From Prodigiosinella aquatilis (GTDB lineage: Bacteria > Pseudomonadota > Gammaproteobacteria > Enterobacterales > Enterobacteriaceae), in assembly GCA_030388725.1 (NCBI GenBank), contig CP128857.1, positions 744,001 through 808,000 of the forward strand: a DNA stretch of 64,000 nucleotides, in the 5' to 3' direction. Under the pieces are notes generated by a model. It searched no databases. It was not told where the DNA came from and saw nothing but the letters and a program-made list of their open reading frames with translations. Shown here one piece after another: positions 1-8,614 of this stretch (within the stretch, counting starts at the first letter, position 1; every line of letters starts with the position of its first letter). The translations under genes were made by a program, and so were the position numbers.

Positions 1-335
1 TCGCGCAGTTTGTTGGTACTGCGAATGTGCTGACGTCCGATCTCTCGCTGAAACTCACCGGCCTTTCCGGCAGTCGCTCCATCCGTCCGGAACATATCCG
101 TCTTGCGCCACAATCCGTCGCTGACAGTAGCGACGTGCAGGTGAACGCGGTGCTGAGGGATATTCATTTTCAGGGGGCGGCGACGCGTTATGAACTGGCG
201 CTGGAAAGCGGCGAGCGGCTGTTTGTCAGCGAACCCAATAACCTTTCGACGGCGTCACAATACGTTTTCCAGCAAGGGCAGCCGGTGGTTGCCCGTTGGG
301 ATCGGGATGCAATGGTGGCGTTGCGAGAGGGCTAA
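1..335 (+). CDS. ydcT: ABC transporter ATP-binding protein, C-terminal fragment (YdcT/PotA type)
   Basis: Only the last 111 codons are in the window; the reading frame is open from position 3 and the start lies upstream. The peptide begins AQFVGTANVLT, typical of the junction before the TOBE domain of polyamine-type ABC ATPases, and contains IRPEHIRL, the conserved TOBE motif. The nucleotide-binding domain is off the window. It would energise uptake of a putrescine/spermidine-like substrate with the two permeases that follow 3 bp downstream. The YdcT assignment rests mainly on the neighbours ydcU, ydcV and ydcW; PotA or PotG would look similar over this short stretch. Confidence 0.8.
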   Translation, partial: AQFVGTANVLTSDLSLKLTGLSGSRSIRPEHIRLAPQSVADSSDVQVNAVLRDIHFQGAATRYELALESGERLFVSEPNNLSTASQYVFQQGQPVVARWDRDAMVALREG

Positions 336-338
336 AAG

Positions 339-1283
339 ATGGATATCAGCATGACTTCTTATGAGAAGCGATCGCGGCGCGGCCGGGCGCTGGTGACATT
401 TCTGCATCATCGCCCCGGATTTTATCTGGCGTTGCTACTGGTGCCGCCGCTGTTATGGTTCGGCGCAATCTATTTAGGCTCTCTGTTCGCGCTGTTGTGG
501 CAGGGGTTTTATACCTTCGACGATTTCACCATGACGGTGTCTTCGACGCTGACCTTTGCCAATATCCGCGCGCTGTTTGACCCGGTCAATGCCGACATTA
601 TTTCTCGCACGGTGACGATGGCGCTGCTGGTGTCATTTTTCAGCGCTGTGCTGGCATTTCCCATTGCCTATTACATGGCGCGCTACATTACCGGCAAAAA
701 GAAAGCGTTTTTCTATATCGCCATCATGATGCCGATGTGGGCTAGCTACATCATCAAAGCCTATGCGTGGACCTTATTGTTGTCGAAAGGCGGCGTGCTG
801 CAATGGTTCCTCGAGCATCTGGGGTTGGAACCGTTGCTGACAGCCATGCTGAGTTTGCCGGGTATTGGCGGTAATACACTCTCGACGTCCGGAATAGGCC
901 GCTTCTGGGTGTTCGTCTATATCTGGCTGCCGTTTATGATCCTGCCAATTCAGGCAGCGCTGGAACGCCTGCCGCCGTCGATGATTCAGGCGTCGGAAGA
1001 CTTAGGCGCGAGGCCGTGGCAGACGCTGCGTTATGTGATTTTCCCGCTGGCAGTGCCGGGTATTGCGGCCGGTTCGATCTTCACCTTTTCGCTGACGCTG
1101 GGGGATTATATTATCCCGCAACTGGTGGGGCCGCCGGGGTATTACATCGGCAATATGGTCTATTCGGAACAGGGGTCGATTGGCAATATGCCGATGGCGG
1201 CCGCCTTTACGCTAGTGCCCATCGTGCTGATTGCCATCTATCTGTCGCTGGTTAAACGATTGGGGGCTTTCGATGCACTCTAA
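339..1283 (+). CDS. ydcU: ABC transporter permease, YdcU/PotB type
   Basis: A 314-residue inner-membrane permease of the binding-protein-dependent family. It has about six hydrophobic segments (first at about residues 30-55) and the cytoplasmic EAA-type loop near residues 220-240 (ASEDLGARPWQTLRYVIFPL), which contacts the ATPase. A purine-rich ribosome site (GAGAGGG) precedes the ATG. It lies 3 bp after the ATPase and overlaps the next permease, so the genes form one operon. Substrate is probably putrescine or another short polyamine, inferred from the linked aminobutyraldehyde dehydrogenase; the permease alone does not identify it. Confidence 0.87.
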   Translation: MDISMTSYEKRSRRGRALVTFLHHRPGFYLALLLVPPLLWFGAIYLGSLFALLWQGFYTFDDFTMTVSSTLTFANIRALFDPVNADIISRTVTMALLVSFFSAVLAFPIAYYMARYITGKKKAFFYIAIMMPMWASYIIKAYAWTLLLSKGGVLQWFLEHLGLEPLLTAMLSLPGIGGNTLSTSGIGRFWVFVYIWLPFMILPIQAALERLPPSMIQASEDLGARPWQTLRYVIFPLAVPGIAAGSIFTFSLTLGDYIIPQLVGPPGYYIGNMVYSEQGSIGNMPMAAAFTLVPIVLIAIYLSLVKRLGAFDAL

Positions 1284-2079
1284 ACGCGCACCCTGGTTAT
1301 TAAAATTGTCCGCGTGGGGCGGGCTGGTATTCCTGCATTTCCCGCTGTTTATCATCGCGGTGTATGCCTTTAATACTGAAGATGCGGCTTTCAGTTTCCC
1401 GCCCAAGGGCTTCACGCTGCACTGGTTCAGCGTGGCGGCCGGGCGCCATGACATTCTCGACGCGGTCTGGCTTTCGGTGCAAATCGCCTGTTACGCCACA
1501 ATTATTGCCATGGTGCTGGGCACGCTGGCGGCGGCGGCACTGTACCGTCGTGATTTCTACGGCAAGAACAGTATCACGCTGTTGTTCATGTTGCCGATTG
1601 CCCTGCCTGGAATTATTACCGGGCTGGCACTGCTCAACGCCTTTCACGCCGCGCAAATCGAGCCGGGTATGCTGACGATTGTTATCGGCCACGCTACGTT
1701 TTGCATGGTGATTGTGTACAACAACGTCATCGCCCGTTTCCGCCGTATTACCCACAGCCTGATCGAAGCCTCGATGGATTTGGGGGCAGACGGCTGGCAG
1801 ACCTTCCGCTACATCATTTTGCCCAATCTCAGCACGGCGCTGTTGGCGGGGGGGATGCTGGCGTTTGCGCTGTCTTTCGATGAAATCATTGTCACGACGT
1901 TCACTGCCGGTCACGAACGCACCTTACCTATCTGGCTGCTCAATCAGCTGGGGCGGCCGCGCGATGTGCCGGTCACTAACGTAGTGGCGCTGTGCCTGAT
2001 GGTACTGACCATGTTCCCGATTTTGGGGGCATGGTATCTCACAAGAAACGGGTCGGATGTGGCCGGTGACGGAAAATAA
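1273..2079 (+). CDS. ydcV: ABC transporter permease, YdcV/PotC type
   Basis: Second membrane subunit of the same importer, 268 residues from the ATG at 1273. This start overlaps the end of ydcU by 11 bp and has a GGGGG ribosome site six bases upstream. A longer frame beginning at 1231 would lie inside ydcU and adds residues unlike the family. The protein has about six transmembrane segments and an EAA loop (EASMDLGADGWQTFRYIILP) near residues 175-195. It pairs with YdcU to form the channel. Translational coupling to ydcU is likely from the overlap. Confidence 0.87.
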   Translation: MHSKRAPWLLKLSAWGGLVFLHFPLFIIAVYAFNTEDAAFSFPPKGFTLHWFSVAAGRHDILDAVWLSVQIACYATIIAMVLGTLAAAALYRRDFYGKNSITLLFMLPIALPGIITGLALLNAFHAAQIEPGMLTIVIGHATFCMVIVYNNVIARFRRITHSLIEASMDLGADGWQTFRYIILPNLSTALLAGGMLAFALSFDEIIVTTFTAGHERTLPIWLLNQLGRPRDVPVTNVVALCLMVLTMFPILGAWYLTRNGSDVAGDGK

Positions 2080-2092
2080 TAAGGAAACAACG

Positions 2093-3511
2093 ATGCAAAC
2101 TAACATGTTGATTAATGGTGAGCTGGTTGCCGGTGAAGGGGAGTCATTGCCAGTTTTCAACCCGCATACGGGGCAGGAGATTGTGCGTCTGGTGCAGGCT
2201 AGCGAACAGCAAACCACACAGGCGGTCGATCAGGCGCATACGGCGTTTACCGCCTGGGGGCAAACCACGCCGAAAACCCGTGCTGAGCTGCTGCTGGCGC
2301 TGGCTGCTCGCCTCGAAGCCAACGCCGAAACGCTGGCAAAACTGGAGTCTCTGAACTGCGGGAAACCTTATCATCTGGCGTTAAACGATGAAATTCCGGC
2401 GGTAGTGGATGTTTTTCGTTTCTTCGCCGGTGCCAGCCGTTGTCTGAATGGTTTAGCCAGCGGTGAATATCTGGCCGGGCACACATCAATGATCCGCCGT
2501 GACCCGTTGGGCGTGGTGGCGTCTATCGCGCCGTGGAATTACCCGCTGATGATGGTTGCATGGAAAATCGCACCCGCGCTGGCGGCCGGGAATTGCGTGG
2601 TGATCAAACCTTCTGAAATCACGCCGCTGACCGCGCTGAAACTGGGTGAACTGGCGCAGGATCTGTTTCCTGCGGGCGTGTTGAATGTGCTGTTCGGCGA
2701 TGGAAAAACAGTTGGCAATACGCTGACGCACCACGATAAAGTCCGGATGATTTCGCTGACCGGCTCAGTGGCGACTGGCGAAAAGATTGTGGCGCAGGCC
2801 ACCAGCGGCATCAAACGCACGCACATGGAGCTCGGCGGCAAAGCGCCAGTCATTGTTTTCGACGATGCGGATATTGAGCAGGTAGTGGAAGGCATTCGGG
2901 CTTTCGGCTTCTATAACGCCGGCCAGGATTGCACCGCCGCGTGCCGTATCTACGCACAAAAAGGCGTGTATGAGCGTCTGGTATCTGCGCTCGGCGATGC
3001 GGTTTCGACCATTAAATTGGGCACTGACGAGAGTAGCGAAATGGGACCACTGGTGTCGGCCGCGCATTTAGAACGCGTCGAAGGTTTTGTGCAACGAGCA
3101 AAACAGTTACCACATATTCAGGTGGTGGCGGGTGGGGCACGGGTTTCTGGTGAAGGGTATTACTTTCAGCCAACGTTGTTGGCCGGCGCACATCAGGACG
3201 ATGAGATCGTGCAGCGCGAAGTGTTCGGGCCAGTGGTCAGTGTGACCGAATTCGACACTGAAGAACAGGTGCTGGACTGGGCGAATGCGTCAAACTACGG
3301 GCTGGCATCGTCAGTGTGGACACAAAACATCGGCCGCGCGCACCGTCTGAGCGCACGTTTGCAATATGGCTGTACATGGGTGAATACGCATTTCATGCTG
3401 GTCAGCGAAATGCCACACGGTGGGCAGAAACAATCCGGTTATGGCAAAGACATGTCGATGTACGGGTTGGAAGATTACACCACGATCCGCCATGTCATGA
3501 TTAAGCACTGA
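2093..3511 (+). CDS. patD: gamma-aminobutyraldehyde dehydrogenase (PatD/YdcW)
   Basis: A 472-residue NAD-dependent aldehyde dehydrogenase (E. coli PatD is 474). It oxidises 4-aminobutanal, made from putrescine by transamination, to GABA in the cytoplasm. Visible family motifs are SIAPWNYPL at the substrate tunnel, GSVATGEKI in the nucleotide fold, MELGGKAP with the general-base Glu, and NAGQDCTAAC with the catalytic Cys. The ATG at 2093 follows AAGGAAACAACG, a good ribosome site; the frame continues upstream into ydcV but that part is not family-like. As last gene of the ydc operon it links uptake to putrescine breakdown. A strong terminator follows. Confidence 0.88.
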   Translation: MQTNMLINGELVAGEGESLPVFNPHTGQEIVRLVQASEQQTTQAVDQAHTAFTAWGQTTPKTRAELLLALAARLEANAETLAKLESLNCGKPYHLALNDEIPAVVDVFRFFAGASRCLNGLASGEYLAGHTSMIRRDPLGVVASIAPWNYPLMMVAWKIAPALAAGNCVVIKPSEITPLTALKLGELAQDLFPAGVLNVLFGDGKTVGNTLTHHDKVRMISLTGSVATGEKIVAQATSGIKRTHMELGGKAPVIVFDDADIEQVVEGIRAFGFYNAGQDCTAACRIYAQKGVYERLVSALGDAVSTIKLGTDESSEMGPLVSAAHLERVEGFVQRAKQLPHIQVVAGGARVSGEGYYFQPTLLAGAHQDDEIVQREVFGPVVSVTEFDTEEQVLDWANASNYGLASSVWTQNIGRAHRLSARLQYGCTWVNTHFMLVSEMPHGGQKQSGYGKDMSMYGLEDYTTIRHVMIKH

Positions 3512-3518
3512 TTCCATC

Positions 3519-3557
3519 AACAGGGCTGCGGGTTGCCACGCAGCCCTGTTGCCTATT
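3519..3557 (+). terminator. Rho-independent terminator after patD
   Basis: Perfect 12-bp stem AACAGGGCTGCG / CGCAGCCCTGTT with an eight-base loop, followed by GCCTATTTT. It lies 8 bp beyond the patD stop and would end the ydc operon transcript. It may also serve the convergent regulator gene downstream. Confidence 0.85.
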
Positions 3558-3693
3558 TTCAAGGCAATGACTCACCAACCTGATTTTAATTTATATAACT
3601 CACAGTATTTCAGTCATGCCTGGTTTCCCGTGCCGATAAACCCACCTGTGAGAGCAAATGTTCCGCGTGCAGGGGGGTAGGCAGATGATGTCG

Positions 3694-4587
3694 TTAGTGA
3701 TGTGGTGCCAGTTGGCGCAATAACTGCACCATATTCATGATGGCCGCTGAGCGTTCATGAGCACGCCATATAGCGGCAATTTGTGTGGTCAGGTGTGGGG
3801 TGTCGACCTCATGATATGACACATTACCCGTCTGAATGCATGACAGCGATTTTGGAATGAAACTCACGCCAAACCCGCTGGCAACCATGCTGATAGTTGC
3901 GGTGATATGGGGCGCTAGTGGATTGATTTTGGGTTCATAGCCACCGAGATAGCAGGCACGGATAGTCATGTCATACAGGCTGGGGCTGAGTTCCCGTGGG
4001 AAAATAATCAGTGGTTCCTGATTGAGGTCACTCAGTTGGATCTGTGTTTGTTTACTAAGTGGATGGTTATCAGGCAACACCAACTGCATGGGTTCATCAG
4101 TCAGTATCTCGCCATCAAACTCTTCGCCAATGTCACAGGGAAGCCGAACGAAAGCGATATCGGTATTCCGGTTCCTCAGACTCTCAAGAATCTGCTGAAT
4201 ATGCTCTTCTCTCGGTTGCAACTTAACACTGGGAAAGTGTTGGCGGTAGCGGCGCAGTAGCATCAATATCAACGGATGAAAAGTCACAGCGCAGGAAAAA
4301 CCGACATTAATCGATCCGCTTTCTCCCCGGGCGATACTGCGTACCCGGTCGATGGCTGAGTCGGTCAGTTGCAGAATATGGTTGGCATCCTGATAAAACG
4401 CCTCACCCGCTTCGGTCATTTCTACTCCTCGCGTCAGCCGTTTGAATAGCGGTGTCCCGATTTCCCGTTCCAGTTTTTGAATCTGTTGGCTCAACGGCGG
4501 CTGAGATATCCCCAGGATTTCTGCTGCCCGGGTGAAATGGTGCGTTGAAGCCACGGCAACAAAATAGCGCAGGTAACGTAGTTCCAT
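3694..4587 (-). CDS. budR: LysR-family regulator of acetolactate/acetoin genes (BudR/AlsR type)
   Basis: A 297-residue LysR-type regulator. The N-terminal winged helix-turn-helix contains FTRAAEILGISQPPLSQQIQ at about residues 18-37, followed by the usual linker and an effector-binding domain. The start at 4587 gives MELRYLRYF, matching the family, and has GGAG nine bases upstream; a longer frame to 4614 is less likely. It is divergent from budA across about 116 bp, the classic LysR arrangement, so it probably activates budA-budB in response to acetate or low pH as in Klebsiella. The effector is inferred from that relative. Confidence 0.85.
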   Translation of the reverse strand: MELRYLRYFVAVASTHHFTRAAEILGISQPPLSQQIQKLEREIGTPLFKRLTRGVEMTEAGEAFYQDANHILQLTDSAIDRVRSIARGESGSINVGFSCAVTFHPLILMLLRRYRQHFPSVKLQPREEHIQQILESLRNRNTDIAFVRLPCDIGEEFDGEILTDEPMQLVLPDNHPLSKQTQIQLSDLNQEPLIIFPRELSPSLYDMTIRACYLGGYEPKINPLAPHITATISMVASGFGVSFIPKSLSCIQTGNVSYHEVDTPHLTTQIAAIWRAHERSAAIMNMVQLLRQLAPHH

Positions 4588-4703
4588 ATTTTTTCGATCT
4601 CCAAATAGCCACATCTCTATATTGGAACTTTGGTGACCATCGCGCCAATATTCAAGTTAATCATTAAATAAATTTAAGTTAACGTGATCGGGAGAAAAGG
4701 GAT
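4588..4703. promoter_or_regulatory. Divergent budR / budA control region
   Basis: A 116-bp, AT-rich interval between the start codons of the LysR regulator and budA. LysR proteins usually bind such divergent intervals. No perfect FNR or CRP box was found by eye. The budA ribosome site GGGAGAAAAGG lies at its right edge. Confidence 0.5.
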
Positions 4704-5486
4704 ATGAAAGATTTCAACTGGGCTGATCCTTGTGTGGACGAGCTCACCAATTTTGTGTCCCATCAGCATAGTCTCCACCCGGAGAGCGTTGTTTATCAAA
4801 CATCATTAATGAGTGGACTTATTAATGGGGTTTATGAAGGAAGTAAAACCATGAAGGAGCTGCTGCAACAGGGTGATTTTGGATTAGGAACATTTAACCA
4901 TCTGGATGGTGAGCTGGTGGCCTTCAATAGTCATATTTTCCAGCTTCGTTCAGACGGTAGTGCCCGTGCTGCCACGCCTTATCAAAAGACGCCCTTTGCA
5001 GTAATGACTTTTTTTAGACCAACAGAAAAAATGCACTTTGATCAGAAAATCAGCCGTGATGATCTTCATCGTCGTATTGACGATGTTATCGACACTGACA
5101 ATCTGTTTTGTGCTCTGCGGATAGATGGCTGTTTTAGCCATGTTGTAACCCGCACAGTACCTCGCCAGGAACGCCCTTATAAACCGATGTTAGAAGCGAT
5201 TGCCCAGCAACCCATGTTCAATTTTGAGCGTTGCCGGGGCAGCGTGATCGGTTTCCGTAGTCCTGCCTATGTTCAGGGGATTAATGTCGCCGGTTATCAC
5301 GAACACTTTATTACCGATGACCGTCAGGGCGGCGGACACATCCTTGATTACCAACTGGAGGAAGGTGTTCTTACCTTCGGAACTATCACCAAATTGGTGC
5401 TAGACCTCCCCCAGAACAAGGATTTCCTGCGCGCCAACTTATCCCCGGAAGATCTCGATAGCGCTATTCATTCCGTTGAAAGCTAA
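4704..5486 (+). CDS. budA: alpha-acetolactate decarboxylase
   Basis: A 260-residue zinc enzyme that decarboxylates 2-acetolactate to (R)-acetoin, the second step of the acetoin/2,3-butanediol pathway. The zinc-site motif is present near the C-terminus as YHEHFITDDRQGGGH (about residues 197-211), supplying three His, and the length matches the family (about 259). A ribosome site (GGGAGAAAAGG) precedes the ATG. budB follows after 53 bp in the same direction. The product is neutral, so the pathway limits acidification during fermentation. budC is not next to this gene. Confidence 0.93.
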   Translation: MKDFNWADPCVDELTNFVSHQHSLHPESVVYQTSLMSGLINGVYEGSKTMKELLQQGDFGLGTFNHLDGELVAFNSHIFQLRSDGSARAATPYQKTPFAVMTFFRPTEKMHFDQKISRDDLHRRIDDVIDTDNLFCALRIDGCFSHVVTRTVPRQERPYKPMLEAIAQQPMFNFERCRGSVIGFRSPAYVQGINVAGYHEHFITDDRQGGGHILDYQLEEGVLTFGTITKLVLDLPQNKDFLRANLSPEDLDSAIHSVES

Positions 5487-5539
5487 CCCGCTGGCAAGGT
5501 ACTGAAAAGTAAGCACAATGAATCGCAGAGGATAACATC

Positions 5540-7327
5540 ATGGAATACACCGGCGGCCAGCAGTTAGTTGCTGATAGAGAACAACCCATTGATAGAACAA
5601 TGAATGTTGGCCAACAAAAGGGTATTGATCAACCCCGAAAACAGGATCAACCAGCAAACGGAGAGCCGCAACACTGGTCCAGTGGTGCGGAGTTGATAGT
5701 CAAACACCTGGAAAAGCAAGGGGTTAAGTATGTGTTTGGTATTCCTGGCGCTAAAATAGATCGTGTTTATGATGCGTTGGTTGATTCAACCATCCAGACT
5801 ATCCCGGTACGTCATGAGGCGAATGGCGCTTTTATGGCGGCGGCAATAGGACGTTTGACAGGGAAAGCCGGGGTGACAGTGGTAACATCAGGTCCCGGCT
5901 GCTCCAATCTGGTGACGGGACTGGCGACGGCGACGGCGGAAGGCGATCCGGTGGTGGCGATGGGCGGGGCGGTTAAGCGTGCGGATCGGCTGAAGCTCAC
6001 CCATCAGAGTCTGGATACGGTTAGCCTGTTCCATCCGGTAACCAAGTTCAGTGCTGAAATCACCGCATCGTCTGCCATTTCTGAAGTGCTCGCCAATGCT
6101 TTTCGTGCGGCGGAATTTGGCCGTCCCGGTGCTGCGTTTATCAGTTTGCCGGAAGATATTATTAATGACCCGGCGACCGGTCCGATTTTGGCTTATCCAC
6201 ATTTGCCGACTTTTAATAGCGCACCCGCGGTTAATGTTGAACGGGTAGCTCGCATGATTGAAAAAGCGAAAAATCCGATTTTGTTGCTGGGATTAATGGC
6301 GAGCCGGCCTGAAAATGCACAGGCGTTACGCCGTTTGTTGCACCACAGTCAGTTGCCAGTGACCAGTACCTATCAGGCTGCTGGGGTCATTGACCAGCAA
6401 CATTTCGACCATTTTGCCGGGCGGGTTGGCTTGTTCAATAATCAGGCGGGAGACAAGCTGTTACAGCAGGCAGATCTGATCATTACCGTGGGGTACAGTC
6501 CGATTGAATATGCGCCATCACTGTGGAACAGTGGTAACGCAACGCTGATACATATTGATGTTTTACCGGCCGAAATTGATACCGCGTATCGCCCGGATAT
6601 CGAGCTGGTGGGCGATATCTGTATCACCATCGATATGCTTAATGAATATATTCACTCCCCTCTGCATCTTTCGTCGTCATCAATAGCCATTCTGGAAGAG
6701 CGTACCCAACTGCGCCAACAGTTGGCTGCACGCGGCATCAATATGAGCGGCTTTGCTATCCATCCGTTACGGTTGGTACGGGCGATGCAGGATTTGGTCA
6801 ATAAGGATGTCACGTTGTGTGTGGATATGGGCAGTTTTCATATCTGGCTGGCGCGTTATCTGTATAGCTTCCGGGCGCGCCAGATTCTGATGACTAATGG
6901 TCAGCAAACGATGGGGGTGGCGCTGCCTTGGGCAATTGGTGCATCGCTGGTGAATCCGCATCAGAAGGTGGTTTCGGTATCGGGTGATGGTGGCTTTATG
7001 CAATCCAGTATGGAACTGGAAACCGCGGTACGTTTGCAGAGCAATATTCTGCATATCATCTGGGTTGATAACGCCTACAACATGGTTGAGATTCAGGAAG
7101 AGAAAAAATATCGCCGTTCGTCAGGCGTGAAATTTGGCCCGATTGACTTCAAGGCTTATGCCGAATCCTTTGGCGCCAAAGGATTTGCAGTAGAGTCCGC
7201 TGACGAGCTGGTAAGTAAGCTGTGGCAGGCGATGGATGTGCAAGGGCCTGCGGTGATTGCGATTCCGGTGGATTATTCCGACAACCATTACCTGATGGAG
7301 AATCTGAATATCAGTCAGCTTATCTGA
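5540..7327 (+). CDS. budB: catabolic acetolactate synthase
   Basis: A 595-residue thiamine-diphosphate enzyme that condenses two pyruvates to 2-acetolactate. Domains in order are the N-terminal TPP pyrimidine domain with VRHEANGAF (catalytic Glu), the central domain, and the C-terminal diphosphate domain with GDGGFMQSSMELETA followed by DNAYN (Mg/TPP site). It is of the FAD-independent catabolic type and has no regulatory subunit gene beside it. Compared with Klebsiella BudB (about 559) it has a 36-40 residue hydrophilic, Gln-rich N-terminal extension before the conserved HWSSGAEL. An internal Met at residue 21 (5600) is an alternative start. It follows budA in one operon. Confidence 0.93.
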   Translation: MEYTGGQQLVADREQPIDRTMNVGQQKGIDQPRKQDQPANGEPQHWSSGAELIVKHLEKQGVKYVFGIPGAKIDRVYDALVDSTIQTIPVRHEANGAFMAAAIGRLTGKAGVTVVTSGPGCSNLVTGLATATAEGDPVVAMGGAVKRADRLKLTHQSLDTVSLFHPVTKFSAEITASSAISEVLANAFRAAEFGRPGAAFISLPEDIINDPATGPILAYPHLPTFNSAPAVNVERVARMIEKAKNPILLLGLMASRPENAQALRRLLHHSQLPVTSTYQAAGVIDQQHFDHFAGRVGLFNNQAGDKLLQQADLIITVGYSPIEYAPSLWNSGNATLIHIDVLPAEIDTAYRPDIELVGDICITIDMLNEYIHSPLHLSSSSIAILEERTQLRQQLAARGINMSGFAIHPLRLVRAMQDLVNKDVTLCVDMGSFHIWLARYLYSFRARQILMTNGQQTMGVALPWAIGASLVNPHQKVVSVSGDGGFMQSSMELETAVRLQSNILHIIWVDNAYNMVEIQEEKKYRRSSGVKFGPIDFKAYAESFGAKGFAVESADELVSKLWQAMDVQGPAVIAIPVDYSDNHYLMENLNISQLI

Positions 7328-7422
7328 TCCTTCTCATTCAGTACCTACCTGCTACAGTTACTGTGGCTTTTGAGTGCGACATTCCCGGTTGTCGTTATAT
7401 CAACAAGAATACTTATCGCACG

Positions 7423-7455
7423 GCGCGTCTTACTCCGTATAAGACGCGCATTTTT
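7423..7455. terminator. Terminator between convergent budB and fucO
   Basis: Perfect 10-bp stem GCGCGTCTTA / TAAGACGCGC with a seven-base loop, then ATTTTT on the plus strand. It lies between the budB stop and the fucO stop. The plus-strand T-run best fits ending budA-budB. Confidence 0.85.
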
Positions 7456-7462
7456 CTCAATA

Positions 7463-8614
7463 TCAGAAGATAGACTGATACAACGTTTTTATTTCTTCCA
7501 CACTGGTGGAGCGTGGGTTGCCACCGGTGCAGACATCATCAAAGGCGGCTTGTGCCAATGCCGGAATATCTTCTTCTTTCACGCCAACCTGGCGCAGACG
7601 GGCGGGAATATCCACATCCTGCGATAGTTGCTTCACAGCTTGAATAGCGGCTTCCCTGGCTTTGGATATCGACATATTCTGTACATCTTTCACTCCCATT
7701 GCCACTGCGATAGCGCGGAATTTCTCACCGGTATAGTCGGCGTTCCAGGCCATGATATGCGGCAGTAGAATCGCGTTGGCGACACCATGCGGTGTGTTAT
7801 AGAACGCCCCCAGCGGGTGGGCCATTCCGTGTACCAACCCCAGACCGACGTTGGAGAAACCCATGCCGGCGATATATTGCCCCAGCGCCATTTCTTCCAC
7901 TCCCTGAGCCTTGCCAGCCACGGAATCACGTAGTGAACGGCTGATAATTTCGATGGCCTTTATGTGCATCATATCCGTCAATTCCCAGGCGCCTTTGGTG
8001 GTAAACCCCTCAATGGCGTGAGTCAACGCGTCAATACCGGTGGCTGCTTTTAGCGAGGCCGGCATGCTGGTCATCATATCGGCGTCAATAATGGCGACGA
8101 TGGGAATGTCATGTGGATCCACACAGACGAATTTCCGTCGCTTTTCTTCATCAGTGATAACGTAGTTGATGGTAACTTCTGCTGCCGTACCCGATGTGGT
8201 AGGGATAGCAAAGATCGGCACACTGGGCCGTTTGGTTGCCGCCACGCCTTCCAGACTGCGAACATCGGCAAATTCCGGGTTATTGATAATAATGCCAATG
8301 GCTTTGCAGGTGTCCTGTGGTGAACCACCACCAATGGCAATCAGATAATCCGCTTTGCTAGCCTTAAAGTGCGCAACCCCATTCTGCACCACGCTGATGG
8401 TAGGGTTGGGCACGACTTCATCATATATTTCATAAGGTAACGATGCGTTGTCCAGCAGTGTGGTTACTTTACCCACTACGCCGTATTTGATCAGATCTTT
8501 GTCGGTAACCACTAACGCTTTTTTGAAATCCCGCCTTGTTACTTCCTCGACGAGGTGAGTGATCGCGCCACTACCAAAGTACGATGTCTCGTTCAGTATC
8601 ATTCTATGTGTCAT
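7463..8614 (-). CDS. fucO: iron-containing alcohol dehydrogenase, lactaldehyde reductase type (FucO)
   Basis: A 383-residue group III Fe-dependent alcohol dehydrogenase, very close to E. coli FucO (lactaldehyde to 1,2-propanediol with NADH). Conserved pieces are IGGGSPQDTCKAIGI (nucleotide binding), DALTHAIEGF and HGMAHPLGAFYNTPHG, which supply the metal Asp/His ligands. The ATG at 8614 follows TTAAGGAGATACACC, an excellent ribosome site; an upstream frame to 8674 is not needed. It stands alone and convergent to budB, with no fucose or rhamnose catabolic genes adjacent. The true aldehyde substrate here is therefore uncertain. An upstream FNR box suggests anaerobic expression. Confidence 0.88.
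   Translation of the reverse strand: MTHRMILNETSYFGSGAITHLVEEVTRRDFKKALVVTDKDLIKYGVVGKVTTLLDNASLPYEIYDEVVPNPTISVVQNGVAHFKASKADYLIAIGGGSPQDTCKAIGIIINNPEFADVRSLEGVAATKRPSVPIFAIPTTSGTAAEVTINYVITDEEKRRKFVCVDPHDIPIVAIIDADMMTSMPASLKAATGIDALTHAIEGFTTKGAWELTDMMHIKAIEIISRSLRDSVAGKAQGVEEMALGQYIAGMGFSNVGLGLVHGMAHPLGAFYNTPHGVANAILLPHIMAWNADYTGEKFRAIAVAMGVKDVQNMSISKAREAAIQAVKQLSQDVDIPARLRQVGVKEEDIPALAQAAFDDVCTGGNPRSTSVEEIKTLYQSIF

Noticed and set aside
1300..1914. 204-codon minus-strand frame opposite ydcV
   Set aside because: Shadow of a high-GC coding region. Arg/Gln-rich, no family similarity, and ydcV is clearly the real gene.
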